A stretch of 64,000 nt of DNA from UBA10161 sp038891035 (GCA_038891035.1 JAWAEW010000003.1:21854-85853); one strand, 5' to 3'. Numbered from the stretch's first letter, positions 35,645-43,769 are shown. Program-made: numbers and translations. Notes: generated by a model from the letters alone, not told the origin.

Positions 35645-36436
35645 TCAGTAAAGGACTATTACGGTTTCTGTATATCTGCGGATGGAGCCCTCATTTAGCC
35701 TTCTGCGAAGCATATTGTCCATCATCTGCTTTGCAACCTCTTGCGATTCTGCAAGCCAGCCAAGATGAAGGTTTAACCTTATAATTCTATTTGGGATCAT
35801 ATGGCGCGTACTTTTTGGAGGCATTACTCTTCCTGCAGTTGCTTCTGCGATGATTTCTTCTTTTGTGTAGGCTCTCCTAAAGAAAGCAGCATAGCCTTGC
35901 AAAAGATATTCTTCAGCCTTATCATCCGGCACATATTGGACGTCCCGACCCTCTAGGGCAGAGATGAACGCCCTCTGATTTGTTATCACATTGGAAAGCT
36001 TTCTCTCTGCAGAATCATATATGTAGCACACTTTTGAGCCATTTTCATACTTGACAAACATAAAGGTAGCTTCGAGATTTTGAAGCGCTTTAAGACCTGT
36101 TTCAAAATCCACTGGCTCTGCCTTAAAAGGCACATCATTAAAATTTATGGTCTTTGAGATAGGAAACCAGCTGCCAACCTTGATTTCTGGGTTGGAATAA
36201 TCTACAAGTTGGCATGCAGCATTTGGACATTTGATGGATTCCAGCACCATTCTTCTGTGGTTGCCATCAAGCACAACAAAGTGCTTGTTGTCGATGATGA
36301 TTGGGTCGACTAGGCGGCCCATATTAAGCATTGCTTCTCGCAGCTTTTGAAAATTATAAGGTATGATTTCTTCATGCGGACGAAGCTTTTCAGTGGGAAC
36401 TATTTGCAGCTTATCTATAATCTCTTCTACAAGCAT
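35645..36436 (-). CDS. ParB/sulfiredoxin-fold protein, SerK/SbnI-like kinase candidate
   Basis: 263 residues. The N-terminal ParB-like domain has K-L-R-P-H-E-E then V-D-P-I-I-I-D and the key V-L-D-G-N-H-R-R (family box D-G-x-H-R), followed by V-D-Y. This combination is known from free-serine kinases (archaeal SerK, SbnI), where the Glu and the D-G-H-H-R segment bind nucleotide and serine. There is no helix-turn-helix domain typical of chromosomal ParB, so a metabolic kinase is more likely than a partition protein. Here Asn replaces the usual first His of the box. GAGGTGA precedes ATG 36436. Confidence 0.7.
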   Translation of the reverse strand: MLVEEIIDKLQIVPTEKLRPHEEIIPYNFQKLREAMLNMGRLVDPIIIDNKHFVVLDGNHRRMVLESIKCPNAACQLVDYSNPEIKVGSWFPISKTINFNDVPFKAEPVDFETGLKALQNLEATFMFVKYENGSKVCYIYDSAERKLSNVITNQRAFISALEGRDVQYVPDDKAEEYLLQGYAAFFRRAYTKEEIIAEATAGRVMPPKSTRHMIPNRIIRLNLHLGWLAESQEVAKQMMDNMLRRRLNEGSIRRYTETVIVLY

Positions 36437-36495
36437 AAGTTCACCTCAAAAAAGACTGCAACATGATTTAAAATTGATTGGGTTGGCTTGGTTTT

Positions 36496-36553
36496 GACCT
36501 CAGACGCTGTTAACCACATCACAAATCAGCGGTTGTTCATTTCATCACAGGCC
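36496..36553 (-). ncRNA. C/D-box guide sRNA (2'-O-methylation)
   Basis: Reading the minus strand: C box GTGATGA (36548-36542), 12-nt guide AATGAACAACCG, D' box CTGA (36529-36526), 3-nt linker, C' box GTGATGT (36522-36516), 12-nt guide GGTTAACAGCGT, D box CTGA (36503-36500). The ends GGCC and GGTC pair to form the terminal stem. Box order, 12-nt guides and stem all match archaeal dual-guide sRNAs that direct fibrillarin. By the N+5 rule each guide would methylate a U in its target; I cannot name the targets with confidence. A TATA element lies 26 bases upstream. Confidence 0.85.
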
Positions 36554-36572
36554 AAAGATAAACGGCAGCAAA

Positions 36573-36584
36573 GGCTTAAAAGGT
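36573..36584. promoter_or_regulatory. Shared bidirectional TATA element for sRNA and riboflavin kinase
   Basis: GGCTTAAAAGGT is centred 26 bases from the sRNA 5' end (36553, minus) and 26 bases from the ribK ATG (36605, plus), so one near-symmetric element could serve both. Confidence 0.5.
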
Positions 36585-36604
36585 AACTATATGATGGAAA
36601 AGAT

Positions 36605-37267
36605 ATGATGTCAGAAGTTCTTTTATATCTACTAAAAAGGGGGGCGCATCGCGAGCCACTGCGCATCACAACTGGCGAGATTGCCCAGGCGGTAGGGATT
36701 TCGCAGCAGACTGCAAGCAGGAAAATGATCCAACTTGAGAAAGAAGGTCAGATAGTAAGGCAAGAAGGCAAGGTTGCAATAACCCAAAAAGCAATCGACC
36801 AGATAAGAAAGGCAGTGGCAGAAATAAATCAAAGTCTCAGAGGAACTTCCATAACTTTCAGCGGCAAGGTTGCAAGTGGCCTTGGAGAAGGCGCATATTA
36901 TGTCACACAGAAAGGCTACTTTAACCAATTTGTAAAAAAACTTTGCTTTAAGCCATATCCTGGCACGCTTAATGTGACAATCGAAGGCGAAGAAATAGAA
37001 AAAAGGCTACATCTGAGGGAGCAAAGACCCATTGTAATAGAAGGTTTCCGAGGCAGACCCAAGAGTGGTGAAACTAGAACTTTTGGACGAATAGACGCAT
37101 ATAGGTGTTCAATAGGCGGGTTACCAGCAGCAATAATCTTTCCTGAAAGGAGTCTACATGGATTAAGGACTCTTGAAATAATATCGCCTTTCAATCTCCG
37201 CAAGAAGCTGAATTTAGCCGATGGCACACCTGTTACAGTAGAAGTTGTAGATAATTTGCCTTGCTAG
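36605..37267 (+). CDS. ribK: CTP-dependent riboflavin kinase with N-terminal winged helix (RbkR type)
   Basis: 220 residues. Residues 1-80 form a winged helix (T-G-E-I-A-Q-A-V-G-I-S-Q-Q-T-A-S-R-K recognition region); residues 85-220 are the archaeal cradle-loop riboflavin kinase with G-L-G-E-G-A-Y-Y-V, P-Y-P-G-T-L-N-V and the segment R-T-F-G-R-I. Archaeal members with this fusion (RbkR) both make FMN and regulate riboflavin genes; that this one is a regulator is inferred. ATG 36605 has a second in-frame ATG right after. The stop overlaps the FEN1 stop (CTAG). Confidence 0.92.
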   Translation: MMSEVLLYLLKRGAHREPLRITTGEIAQAVGISQQTASRKMIQLEKEGQIVRQEGKVAITQKAIDQIRKAVAEINQSLRGTSITFSGKVASGLGEGAYYVTQKGYFNQFVKKLCFKPYPGTLNVTIEGEEIEKRLHLREQRPIVIEGFRGRPKSGETRTFGRIDAYRCSIGGLPAAIIFPERSLHGLRTLEIISPFNLRKKLNLADGTPVTVEVVDNLPC

Positions 37268-38289
37268 CTCCAGCTGTCCAGCTTTGTCTGAGAAATAGAA
37301 TCTCTCAGCTTTTTTTCTGCTGACTCTGCGCTTTTTAGTACTCTTTCTTTTGAAAAATCATGGCGATTACACAAAAGTTCAATGATTTTTTCTTTGTCAA
37401 ACCTGCCAAATTTGATGCTAACTCCTTTGTCGATAGGAGGATTGAGGAAAAAAGATTCCACAGATTCAAATATTGGGTATAAGGATTCGGCATTGGCTTT
37501 TTCTGCCACTTCTTGCAAACTAGATGCACTCTTGACGATTTTGAGCGCCTTTTTTGGTCCGATTCCTTTTATACCCTCATTGAAATCAGTGCCTACAAGA
37601 ATTCCCATCCAAATCAGCTGTTTTCTGGTTAGGCCAAAAAAAGAAAGTACTTCAGAAAGCCGAATCATTTCTGGCTCTACCTCCACCCATTCGTCCTTTC
37701 CTGGGAGCTTTCTTCTTCCGGAAAAAGACAGATTTCGAAGGAGCGCAGGTGCGCCAAAAAGAAGGCAGTCCATATCTTGCGAAGCAACTGCATCTGCACT
37801 CCCCTCCAGCACCAGCTGCGAAGCCTGGGCCTCGCCTTCTGATGGGGCTTGAACTACAGGAATCCCCATATAAGAAAGTAGTTCTTTTGATTCTGCAACC
37901 ATTTCTTCAGTAAGGCGCGAAGTTGCCTGTGCAGCTTTTCTTGCTTCTTCAAAATCTTCCTTGTCCAATGCAGCCATCCACCTGGCCTCTGCTTCTAATT
38001 TTTTGTTCATCCTCTCATAAAGAGTTGCATCTTTTGAGGAAGGCGGCTTCCCATCAAAAACGTAGATAGGTCGAATTCCGTTTTCTAGGAGGCGGCAATT
38101 TCGATAAAAGATTCCGGCCAGATGAGCAGTGATTTTTCCGTTCAGGTCATGTAAAGGAGTCCCATCGGGCTGCCGAATAGAAGAAAGAAACTGGTAAATA
38201 GTATTGTATGCGTCCACAGCAAACTTTTTGCCCGAAAGAGAACTCAATGGCGCAGAAGCTTTTGGAACATCGCCTAGGTCAACGCCCAT
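37264..38289 (-). CDS. fen: Flap endonuclease 1
   Basis: Structure-specific nuclease that removes 5' flaps during lagging-strand synthesis and repair. The start M-G-V-D-L-G-D-V is the family N-terminus (Gly2 after Met processing). Acidic residues of the N domain (V-F-D-G-K-P-P) and I domain (E-G-E-A-Q-A-S, D-M-D-C-L-L-F, G-T-D-F-N) are present, along with the H2TH-type G-I-K-G-I-G-P-K-K-A. The C-terminus, Q-T-K-L-D-S-W-S, is a PCNA-binding box whose last aromatic is replaced by Ser. 341 residues. It follows the deoxyhypusine synthase gene by 4 bases. Confidence 0.95.
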   Translation of the reverse strand: MGVDLGDVPKASAPLSSLSGKKFAVDAYNTIYQFLSSIRQPDGTPLHDLNGKITAHLAGIFYRNCRLLENGIRPIYVFDGKPPSSKDATLYERMNKKLEAEARWMAALDKEDFEEARKAAQATSRLTEEMVAESKELLSYMGIPVVQAPSEGEAQASQLVLEGSADAVASQDMDCLLFGAPALLRNLSFSGRRKLPGKDEWVEVEPEMIRLSEVLSFFGLTRKQLIWMGILVGTDFNEGIKGIGPKKALKIVKSASSLQEVAEKANAESLYPIFESVESFFLNPPIDKGVSIKFGRFDKEKIIELLCNRHDFSKERVLKSAESAEKKLRDSISQTKLDSWS

Positions 38290-38293
38290 TTGA

Positions 38294-39265
38294 TTACCAG
38301 CCAAGAACGTATGCAAAAATTAACGGGGCAACAATTGTTGCATCTGACTCAATCATGAAACGCGGAGTATCCTTGTCTAATTTGCCCCACGTGATTTTTT
38401 CATTGGGCACTGCACCCGAGTAGCTTCCGTAACTTGTGGTGGAGTCTGAAATTTGGCAAAAATAGCTCCAGAATGGCACTTTTTCTTTAAGGTCTTGCAA
38501 AATAAGCGGAACCACGCAAATTGGAAAATCGCCTGCTATTCCCCCTCCAATTTGGAAAAATCCTATTTTGTGCTTTGCAGATTCAGCCTTATACCATTTG
38601 ACAAGTTCATGCATATATTCCAAGCCGGATTTCATAAGTGACAGGCTGTGGATATTTCCTTTAAAGTGCTGGGAAACGAACATGTTGCCAATGGTGGAAT
38701 CCTCCCAACCAGGCACAAATAGCGGAAGGTTCTTTTTTGCAGCTTCCATCACCCAGCTGTCACGAGGGTCGATTTCATAGTATTTTTCAAGCTTGCCTGA
38801 GAGGAGCAGCTCATACATTGATTCATGAGGGAATCTTCGCACTTTGTTTTTTTCATCACGCAGCCAAATTTCAAGCAGAGCTTTTTCTACCCGACGCATT
38901 GCCTCCTCTTCAGGAATGCATGTGTCAGTCACTCTGTTGTAGCCCTCCTCAAAAAGACGCTTTTCATCTTCTGCTGTAAGGGAGCGATAATTAGGGATAC
39001 GCTTGTAGTGCTTGTTTGCAACCAGATTGAAGATATCTTCTTCAAGATTTGCTCCTGTGCAGGATATCGCATGTATTTTGTTTTGCCGTATCATCTCTGC
39101 CAAAGATATTCCAAGCTCTGCAGTGCTCATTGCACCTGCTATAGCAAGCATCATCTTGCCGCCTTCGGCAATATGCCTGCGATACGCTTCTGCAGCATCA
39201 AGAAGTGTAGCTGCATTGAAATGCTTAAAATGCCTTTTCATAAATTTTCCGATCTGCCCTTCCAT
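38294..39265 (-). CDS. dys: Deoxyhypusine synthase family protein
   Basis: NAD-dependent transfer of aminobutyl from spermidine to a lysine, normally of aIF5A. The 323-residue protein has the family core: A-G-A-M-S-T-A-E-L-G, S-C-T-G-A-N-L-E-E-D, the P-G-W-E-D-S-T segment, and I-T-W-G-K-L with the probable catalytic Lys at about 295. The substrate segment S-T-T-S-Y-G-S-Y-S-G-A differs from the T-G-Q-E-F-D-G-S-D-S-G-A of classical enzymes and matches the divergent DHS-like subgroup, so substrate (aIF5A or a polyamine) is not certain. ATG 39265 follows GGTGG. Confidence 0.85.
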   Translation of the reverse strand: MEGQIGKFMKRHFKHFNAATLLDAAEAYRRHIAEGGKMMLAIAGAMSTAELGISLAEMIRQNKIHAISCTGANLEEDIFNLVANKHYKRIPNYRSLTAEDEKRLFEEGYNRVTDTCIPEEEAMRRVEKALLEIWLRDEKNKVRRFPHESMYELLLSGKLEKYYEIDPRDSWVMEAAKKNLPLFVPGWEDSTIGNMFVSQHFKGNIHSLSLMKSGLEYMHELVKWYKAESAKHKIGFFQIGGGIAGDFPICVVPLILQDLKEKVPFWSYFCQISDSTTSYGSYSGAVPNEKITWGKLDKDTPRFMIESDATIVAPLIFAYVLGW

Positions 39266-39334
39266 GCTACACCACCGGCATTAATGCTTTGTATAAAATT
39301 AGAAAAAAAAATTTTTATAATGAAGGGGTAACAT

Positions 39335-39350
39335 AGAACGCGCGCGTTCT
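39335..39350. repeat. 16-bp perfect GC-rich palindrome
   Basis: AGAACGCGCGCGTTCT reads the same on both strands and stands out in AT-rich surroundings. It lies between the end of the small membrane-protein pair and the deoxyhypusine synthase promoter region. It could be an operator, or a hairpin before the T-run that follows about 22 bases further on the minus strand. Confidence 0.45.
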
Positions 39351-39355
39351 GAAAA

Positions 39356-39661
39356 TCAACTACTTTGGTTTGTGCTTTGCGGAAGAGAATTGAACACAAA
39401 AAATGCCCATACTAAAATTATTGGCAGAAGCATCAATATCCCTACAAGCAAAGAATCTGAGATTGCTCCATCTGTTTCTTGTGAAACCAGAGGCTCACCC
39501 TCAATAAGAAAAGCGACCGCTTTATCGACCGAAACCAGAATTGCCAGCCCCCAAAGCATGAGGACCAAAAAACCCAATTTATATTGTTTGCGAAGATTAG
39601 GAAAAGCAAAATAAAAAACAGAGGCTGCCACTGCCGCGGCCAATGAAGTCACAAGCCACAT
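39356..39661 (-). CDS. Small three-helix membrane protein, unknown
   Basis: 101 residues from ATG 39661 (Met-Trp-Leu-Val): hydrophobic segments at about 1-19, 28-48 and 72-92, with a polar E-G-E-P-L-V-S-Q-E-T-D-G loop. No family recognised. It begins 5 bases after the upstream membrane-protein stop, so the two form a cotranscribed pair. Confidence 0.55.
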   Translation of the reverse strand: MWLVTSLAAAVAASVFYFAFPNLRKQYKLGFLVLMLWGLAILVSVDKAVAFLIEGEPLVSQETDGAISDSLLVGILMLLPIILVWAFFVFNSLPQSTNQSS

Positions 39662-39665
39662 AAAA

Positions 39666-40001
39666 TCAACACGAGACTGTGATCCTTTTTGTAACATCGC
39701 TATAGAATTGACGATAGACAAACTCAATCGCCAGCCAAGCAACAAGCAGTGCAATTGACATAGGTAGCCCAACAAGAAGCATTTCTTCCAGCATCACTGC
39801 AAGCGATTCTGGGCTGTAGGCTGCAGTAAAGAAAGGAGGCCAAGGAACAATTTCGCCATGAATTATATGCTCAATCGTCAGCCCCAAAGCACCTCCTAAA
39901 GCCATAGATGTCATCCAAGTTGGATGCAACGATTGAGGAAATTTCTTTCTTAGCATGTATATCAAACCGCCAATAACAGTTGGGACTATAAAGCATGCCA
40001 A
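39666..40001 (-). CDS. Small three-helix membrane protein, unknown
   Basis: 111 residues from a TTG start preceded by GGTGAT. Hydrophobic segments lie at about 3-17, 30-46 and 70-95; the middle carries H-I-I-H-G-E and E-S-L-A-V-M-L-E-E-M. No family recognised. Genes upstream (thioredoxin-CcdA) end 41 bases before it, so it may belong to the same transcript as that redox gene. Confidence 0.55.
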   Translation of the reverse strand: MACFIVPTVIGGLIYMLRKKFPQSLHPTWMTSMALGGALGLTIEHIIHGEIVPWPPFFTAAYSPESLAVMLEEMLLVGLPMSIALLVAWLAIEFVYRQFYSDVTKRITVSC

Positions 40002-40042
40002 CCAATCACCTTATCCAATAAAGTCCAAAAAAAATAAATGGA

Positions 40043-41257
40043 TTACCAAAGAATGCGCGGGGTGAAAAGAAGCAAAAGCCCAAGAAAAATAAGCAATGCT
40101 CCACCTGCAAGCTTGCACCAGCGAGCATATCTTTCCCCTACAGTTCCAGAAATGGCAAGTGCGGCCATCCCGAAAATCACCAAATCATCTGCCATAAAAA
40201 ATAGGTCATAAAGCAAGATGTATCCGTAGTATTCTAGGAATGAAAGGTTTTGCAGAGCAAGTATTTGGGTGAAGACTGCAGGAATTGCTGACGAGCAGAC
40301 AAATTCGACCGAATTTACCACAAATGCCAATGCAATTATTGAAAAAAGCAGAGAGATAGTGATTGGGGCGGATGCTATTGACTTGGCCTTGGCTGCGATT
40401 TTTGCGTGCTCTTGGGGGCTGCCAACTTTGCAAGTAAGCCCATCTTTTGAAGATTCGATATACTGGCGAAGACTTATCGCACCCCCAACCAGCGCGACCA
40501 TGCCAATAAGGATGGTTACTGGTCTGGCGTAACCTACAAAAAGAAAGGCATTAAGCCAAGCAGTCATAAAAAGAAAGTAGAGCACTCCAGATGCAAAAAC
40601 AAATGAGCCCACTATCATGAAAACTCTCTTTTTGTCATTCAGAGTCATAGTAAGCGAAATAAGATAAACAAGCACCCACATTGCACATGGGTTGAAGCCA
40701 TCAATTAAGCCAAGCACGACAGCAAGCAGTGGCAGCGAGGCAGTTTTTCCATCCACTTGACCAAGCAGAGGGATTTCGTAAATGTGCTGCGACTGCTTCA
40801 GTTGAGCTGAAAGATTTACAAGTGGGTCAGGGCAGCCATTTTTGGTGCATTCTTTCACTTCTTCAATTATATTTGCCCCGATCTGAGGTGAATATCCGCT
40901 GAAGACTTTATTGCCAACTAAAGTCACCGGCACTGATGCAGGAAGGCCAAATGAAGTACGCACTTTTTCAAAAATTTCATTTTGAGTGGGCATTGAAACT
41001 TCATGATAAGCAATTGAAACGTTGAATTTTTCTTGCAGTAATGGATGGAGATAATTCATCTGCTCATGGCAGTGCGGGCATGAAGAGAGGTAAAAAAAAT
41101 GATAGAATGTCTCGTTTTGAGCTTGAGATGGAAGGGTGGCTGCATAAGGCTGCAAAATATAAGCTGCAATCCCAAGCACTAATGCCACCGCTACAAACGC
41201 CTTGTTGAGATTGTCTTTGAAGAACTCACGTGTGGATTTGCAAAGCTCGAGAAGCAC
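40043..41257 (-). CDS. Thioredoxin-CcdA/DsbD-like transmembrane thiol-disulfide protein
   Basis: 404 residues: an N-terminal membrane segment (about 20-38), an exported thioredoxin-like domain with C-P-H-C at 60-63 and a cis-Pro region S-V-P-V-T, then six or so helices of the CcdA/DsbD type with conserved Cys191 in D-G-F-N-P-C-A and Cys321 in E-F-V-C-S-S-A-I-P-A. Known CcdA/DsbD proteins carry electrons across the membrane from cytoplasmic thioredoxin to outside thiols; here both modules are in one chain. It starts at GTG after AGGTGAAAG, 8 bases past MBF1. It could service exported Cys-rich proteins such as the one at 1-2015. Confidence 0.88.
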   Translation of the reverse strand: MLLELCKSTREFFKDNLNKAFVAVALVLGIAAYILQPYAATLPSQAQNETFYHFFYLSSCPHCHEQMNYLHPLLQEKFNVSIAYHEVSMPTQNEIFEKVRTSFGLPASVPVTLVGNKVFSGYSPQIGANIIEEVKECTKNGCPDPLVNLSAQLKQSQHIYEIPLLGQVDGKTASLPLLAVVLGLIDGFNPCAMWVLVYLISLTMTLNDKKRVFMIVGSFVFASGVLYFLFMTAWLNAFLFVGYARPVTILIGMVALVGGAISLRQYIESSKDGLTCKVGSPQEHAKIAAKAKSIASAPITISLLFSIIALAFVVNSVEFVCSSAIPAVFTQILALQNLSFLEYYGYILLYDLFFMADDLVIFGMAALAISGTVGERYARWCKLAGGALLIFLGLLLLFTPRILW

Positions 41258-41265
41258 GCTTTCAC

Positions 41266-41715
41266 CTATTTTTTCTTTTTACGCTCTATCTCCAGGATAT
41301 CTCCTAGCGTAAGGCTTGTATTGGGATTAGATACTGAGGCTGTAGAAGTTTCAGTAGTGCTTGAGAGAAGCGTTATCCCGAGTTCCTTTTCCAGTTTCCT
41401 GCAGAGCCTCTCGTCGGGCAAGGTTTTTTCGTGCTCAATTCGTTCAAGAAATGAAGCTTTTTCGTTCAGTCTTTCTGCAAGCACCTCAATAGGTAGACCA
41501 AGGCGCCTGCGAGCCTGAGAAATCAGCTTTCCGTATCCTTCTACTATTTCAAGCTCTTCTTTAAGTACAGGTTGCTTTGCCTGCAAAGAAGGCTTGGGCG
41601 GTGGTCCTTGAAGTATCTTTCCAGAAGTGCTGCATTCCCGGCAGACTTTAAGCTTTGCTCCTTCAAGCAAAATTAGGTATTCGGCTTTGCCTTCACCGCA
41701 AATTTCACACTCCAT
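41266..41715 (-). CDS. mbf1: Multiprotein-bridging factor 1 (archaeal MBF1)
   Basis: 149 residues from ATG 41715: a zinc ribbon with Cys3, Cys6, Cys25, Cys28 (E-C-E-I-C and V-C-R-E-C) and an XRE-type helix-turn-helix (Q-A-R-R-R-L-G-L-P-I-E-V-L-A-E-R-L-N-E-K-A-S-F-L-E-R-I-E), followed by a basic K-K-K-K end. This is the archaeal MBF1 architecture, tied to transcription or translation. Reading upstream to a further start at 41742 would run into the divergent protease gene. Confidence 0.92.
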   Translation of the reverse strand: MECEICGEGKAEYLILLEGAKLKVCRECSTSGKILQGPPPKPSLQAKQPVLKEELEIVEGYGKLISQARRRLGLPIEVLAERLNEKASFLERIEHEKTLPDERLCRKLEKELGITLLSSTTETSTASVSNPNTSLTLGDILEIERKKKK

Positions 41716-41774
41716 CTCAACCGTTTTCAAGAATGCCAACATATGTTTTTATTGTTTTGCTGAGGCAAAAAGGC

Positions 41775-43199
41775 ATGCAAAAACTGCAATGGAAAAAACT
41801 ACTGTTTTCTTTACTTTTGACTGTTGCAGGGATTTTTGCATTCTGGCTGATTCTCTTCTCTCCATTTTCTGCTTTTGCGAAGTTTATATTTTCAATTATT
41901 GTGCTTTCGTTATCTGGTCTTGCATTTTCCAAGGCTTTTGAACTTGAAGGGTTATGGGGCCTAATTTTGCTGAGAAGTAAGTGGGGGCTCAGAGAGATTG
42001 AACTGCTTGCAAGGCGGCATCCAAAACTTTGGCAATATATAGCCGAGGTAGGAACGGTGGTTAGCTACGGTTCATTTGCACATTTTTTGCTTGGCAAAAA
42101 AGAAACAAACTTAAAGCACTTCATCATTGTTTATGGCATTGGCACTTTTTTTATGGTCACCTTTGCAACCTTGATTGCTCCGCTTGCAGTAACAAGTCTG
42201 CTTTCCATGCTTTCCGGTGCAGAAGAATTTAATGCTGCGAAAGCGAAAATGAGCGAAACAGTTGGGCAATTTGAATATAGCAGGCAAATATTTTTCATAT
42301 TGCTTGTGTTCGGAGGCATAGCTCTTACAACGACTGCAAGCATAGTTGCCTATGGCCTTGGAGTTGCCTGGGCGATAATTTCTGCAATACTTGGAAATCA
42401 TGCTGTGCTTGCAAGCACCGCTCCAGGAGGCTCGCCAATCATCCCTGGTATAAATCTGCCCCTGCTGGAGGGACTTGCAGCACTTTTAGTGGTGCTGATT
42501 GCACATGAGGGCTTCCACGGCATATTGGCAAGAAGGCACAAAATACCTGTAAAGTCGGCCGGGGTTGCTTTGTTTGGATTTGTTCCGATTGGGGCTTTTG
42601 TAGATGTTGATGAGAAACGTTTATTTTTGCAGAACAGGGAACACCAAAACTCTGTGCTGGTTGCAGGAATTTCTGCCAACTTCCTTGCATCACTTGCTTT
42701 TTTACTACTTTTGCTGGCTGCAGCAAACGTGACAGAGCCTCTGAGAGTCAGCGGCATATACGTTGAAAAAAGCACTGGGGGGATCCCAGAAGGGGCACTT
42801 ATACAGGAGATAAATGGCAGGCCTGTTCAAACTTTGCTTGGATTGAAGCTGAAGCCGGAGACCGTTTACACCATTAAGACAAATGTTGGAGTGTTCAAGA
42901 AAAAAACAGATGAAAAGGGAGATTTGGGAATAGCCTATGTGAAAGCAGACAAAAGCGGAAAAACAGGGACGATAAGATATGCAAAGGAATTTAGCTGGAT
43001 TTCTGCTGTGATGAGGTTTTTCATTTTGGCATTCGCATTAAACTTTATAGTGGGTGCAATGAATTTAGTCCCTTTGCCTTTGTTTGATGGTTATCATATT
43101 ATGAGAACTGCCATAAAAGACAAATTCTGGCGCAAGGCAATAGTTTATTTGGTAGTTGGCGCATTCTTGCTGAACTTGTTCCCTTGGGTTCTGCGCTGA
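41775..43199 (+). CDS. Site-2-type intramembrane metalloprotease (M50)
   Basis: About 474 residues with many membrane helices. H-E-G-F-H (zinc motif) at 244-248 and the second site L-V-P-L-P-L-F-D-G-Y-H near 440 identify an M50 protease; a PDZ-like insert (residues about 320-380, E-K-S-T-G-G-I-P-E-G-A-L-I-Q-E-I-N-G) lies between. Such proteases cut anchored regulators in the membrane. The frame is open to a TTG at 41655, but that overlaps the divergent mbf1; ATG 41775 (Met-Gln-Lys-Leu) leaves room for promoters. Confidence 0.88.
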   Translation: MQKLQWKKLLFSLLLTVAGIFAFWLILFSPFSAFAKFIFSIIVLSLSGLAFSKAFELEGLWGLILLRSKWGLREIELLARRHPKLWQYIAEVGTVVSYGSFAHFLLGKKETNLKHFIIVYGIGTFFMVTFATLIAPLAVTSLLSMLSGAEEFNAAKAKMSETVGQFEYSRQIFFILLVFGGIALTTTASIVAYGLGVAWAIISAILGNHAVLASTAPGGSPIIPGINLPLLEGLAALLVVLIAHEGFHGILARRHKIPVKSAGVALFGFVPIGAFVDVDEKRLFLQNREHQNSVLVAGISANFLASLAFLLLLLAAANVTEPLRVSGIYVEKSTGGIPEGALIQEINGRPVQTLLGLKLKPETVYTIKTNVGVFKKKTDEKGDLGIAYVKADKSGKTGTIRYAKEFSWISAVMRFFILAFALNFIVGAMNLVPLPLFDGYHIMRTAIKDKFWRKAIVYLVVGAFLLNLFPWVLR

Positions 43200-43210
43200 T
43201 TACTGAAAAC

Positions 43211-43220
43211 CATATAAATA
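43211..43220 (+). promoter_or_regulatory. TATA box for the wHTH gene
   Basis: CATATAAATA is centred 26 bases before ATG 43242, consistent with a leaderless transcript. Confidence 0.5.
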
Positions 43221-43241
43221 AATTATGCAAAAAGCTTTCTG

Positions 43242-43769
43242 ATGGATGAAAAAGAAGAAGCCCCTTCCAAGGCAGCATCCATAGCATCAAGGGGGATACC
43301 TGCAAAGGATTCTTTCTATCTGCCTGCGCACAATTCTCCTGAGCTTCGCTCATTTCAAGATAGCAATGAAAACCCCACGAGAAATGTTTGGTCTCTTGAG
43401 GAAGTAATAAACTTTGTCTTTCCTAAAAAGTACCAAAGGAAATACAATGAAGTTGCTTGCGCTTTCCTCAAGCTCATGACAGAAAAGCTCACAATCAGCG
43501 GAGAGGAAACAGGCAAGTTTGTTGCCTTGCAAGGAATATCAAAAGCTACATTCTACAATAGAGTGCTGCCCCGCCTAAAAAGGATAGGGATGATAAAAGT
43601 GGAGCGGCAGACTGTTGTAGCTGTGGAAAGTAAAAGGAAATATCGGCCGATGATAATTTCGCTTTCAAAAACATTTGGCAATTACCTTACTAAAATCGGA
43701 GATTCTTGGCTTGCAATAGTTGACGACGCTCGCAGCAAAAAAAGACTCGAGGAAAAAAACCAAAGCTAG
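43242..43769 (+). CDS. Winged-helix DNA-binding protein, unknown regulon
   Basis: 175 residues. The first 50 are polar and probably disordered; residues 60-140 form an HTH region with I-S-G-E-E-T-G-K-F-V-A-L-Q-G-I-S-K-A-T-F-Y-N-R-V-L-P-R-L-K-R-I-G-M-I-K, the recognition helix and wing of a winged helix. No ligand-binding domain is visible. Its stop overlaps that of the convergent KaiC-like gene (CTAG). Confidence 0.7.
   Translation: MDEKEEAPSKAASIASRGIPAKDSFYLPAHNSPELRSFQDSNENPTRNVWSLEEVINFVFPKKYQRKYNEVACAFLKLMTEKLTISGEETGKFVALQGISKATFYNRVLPRLKRIGMIKVERQTVVAVESKRKYRPMIISLSKTFGNYLTKIGDSWLAIVDDARSKKRLEEKNQS

Noticed and set aside
41655..41774. Extended N-terminus for the site-2 protease
   Set aside because: It overlaps divergent mbf1 and begins with a non-hydrophobic, Arg/His-rich run unlike the family.
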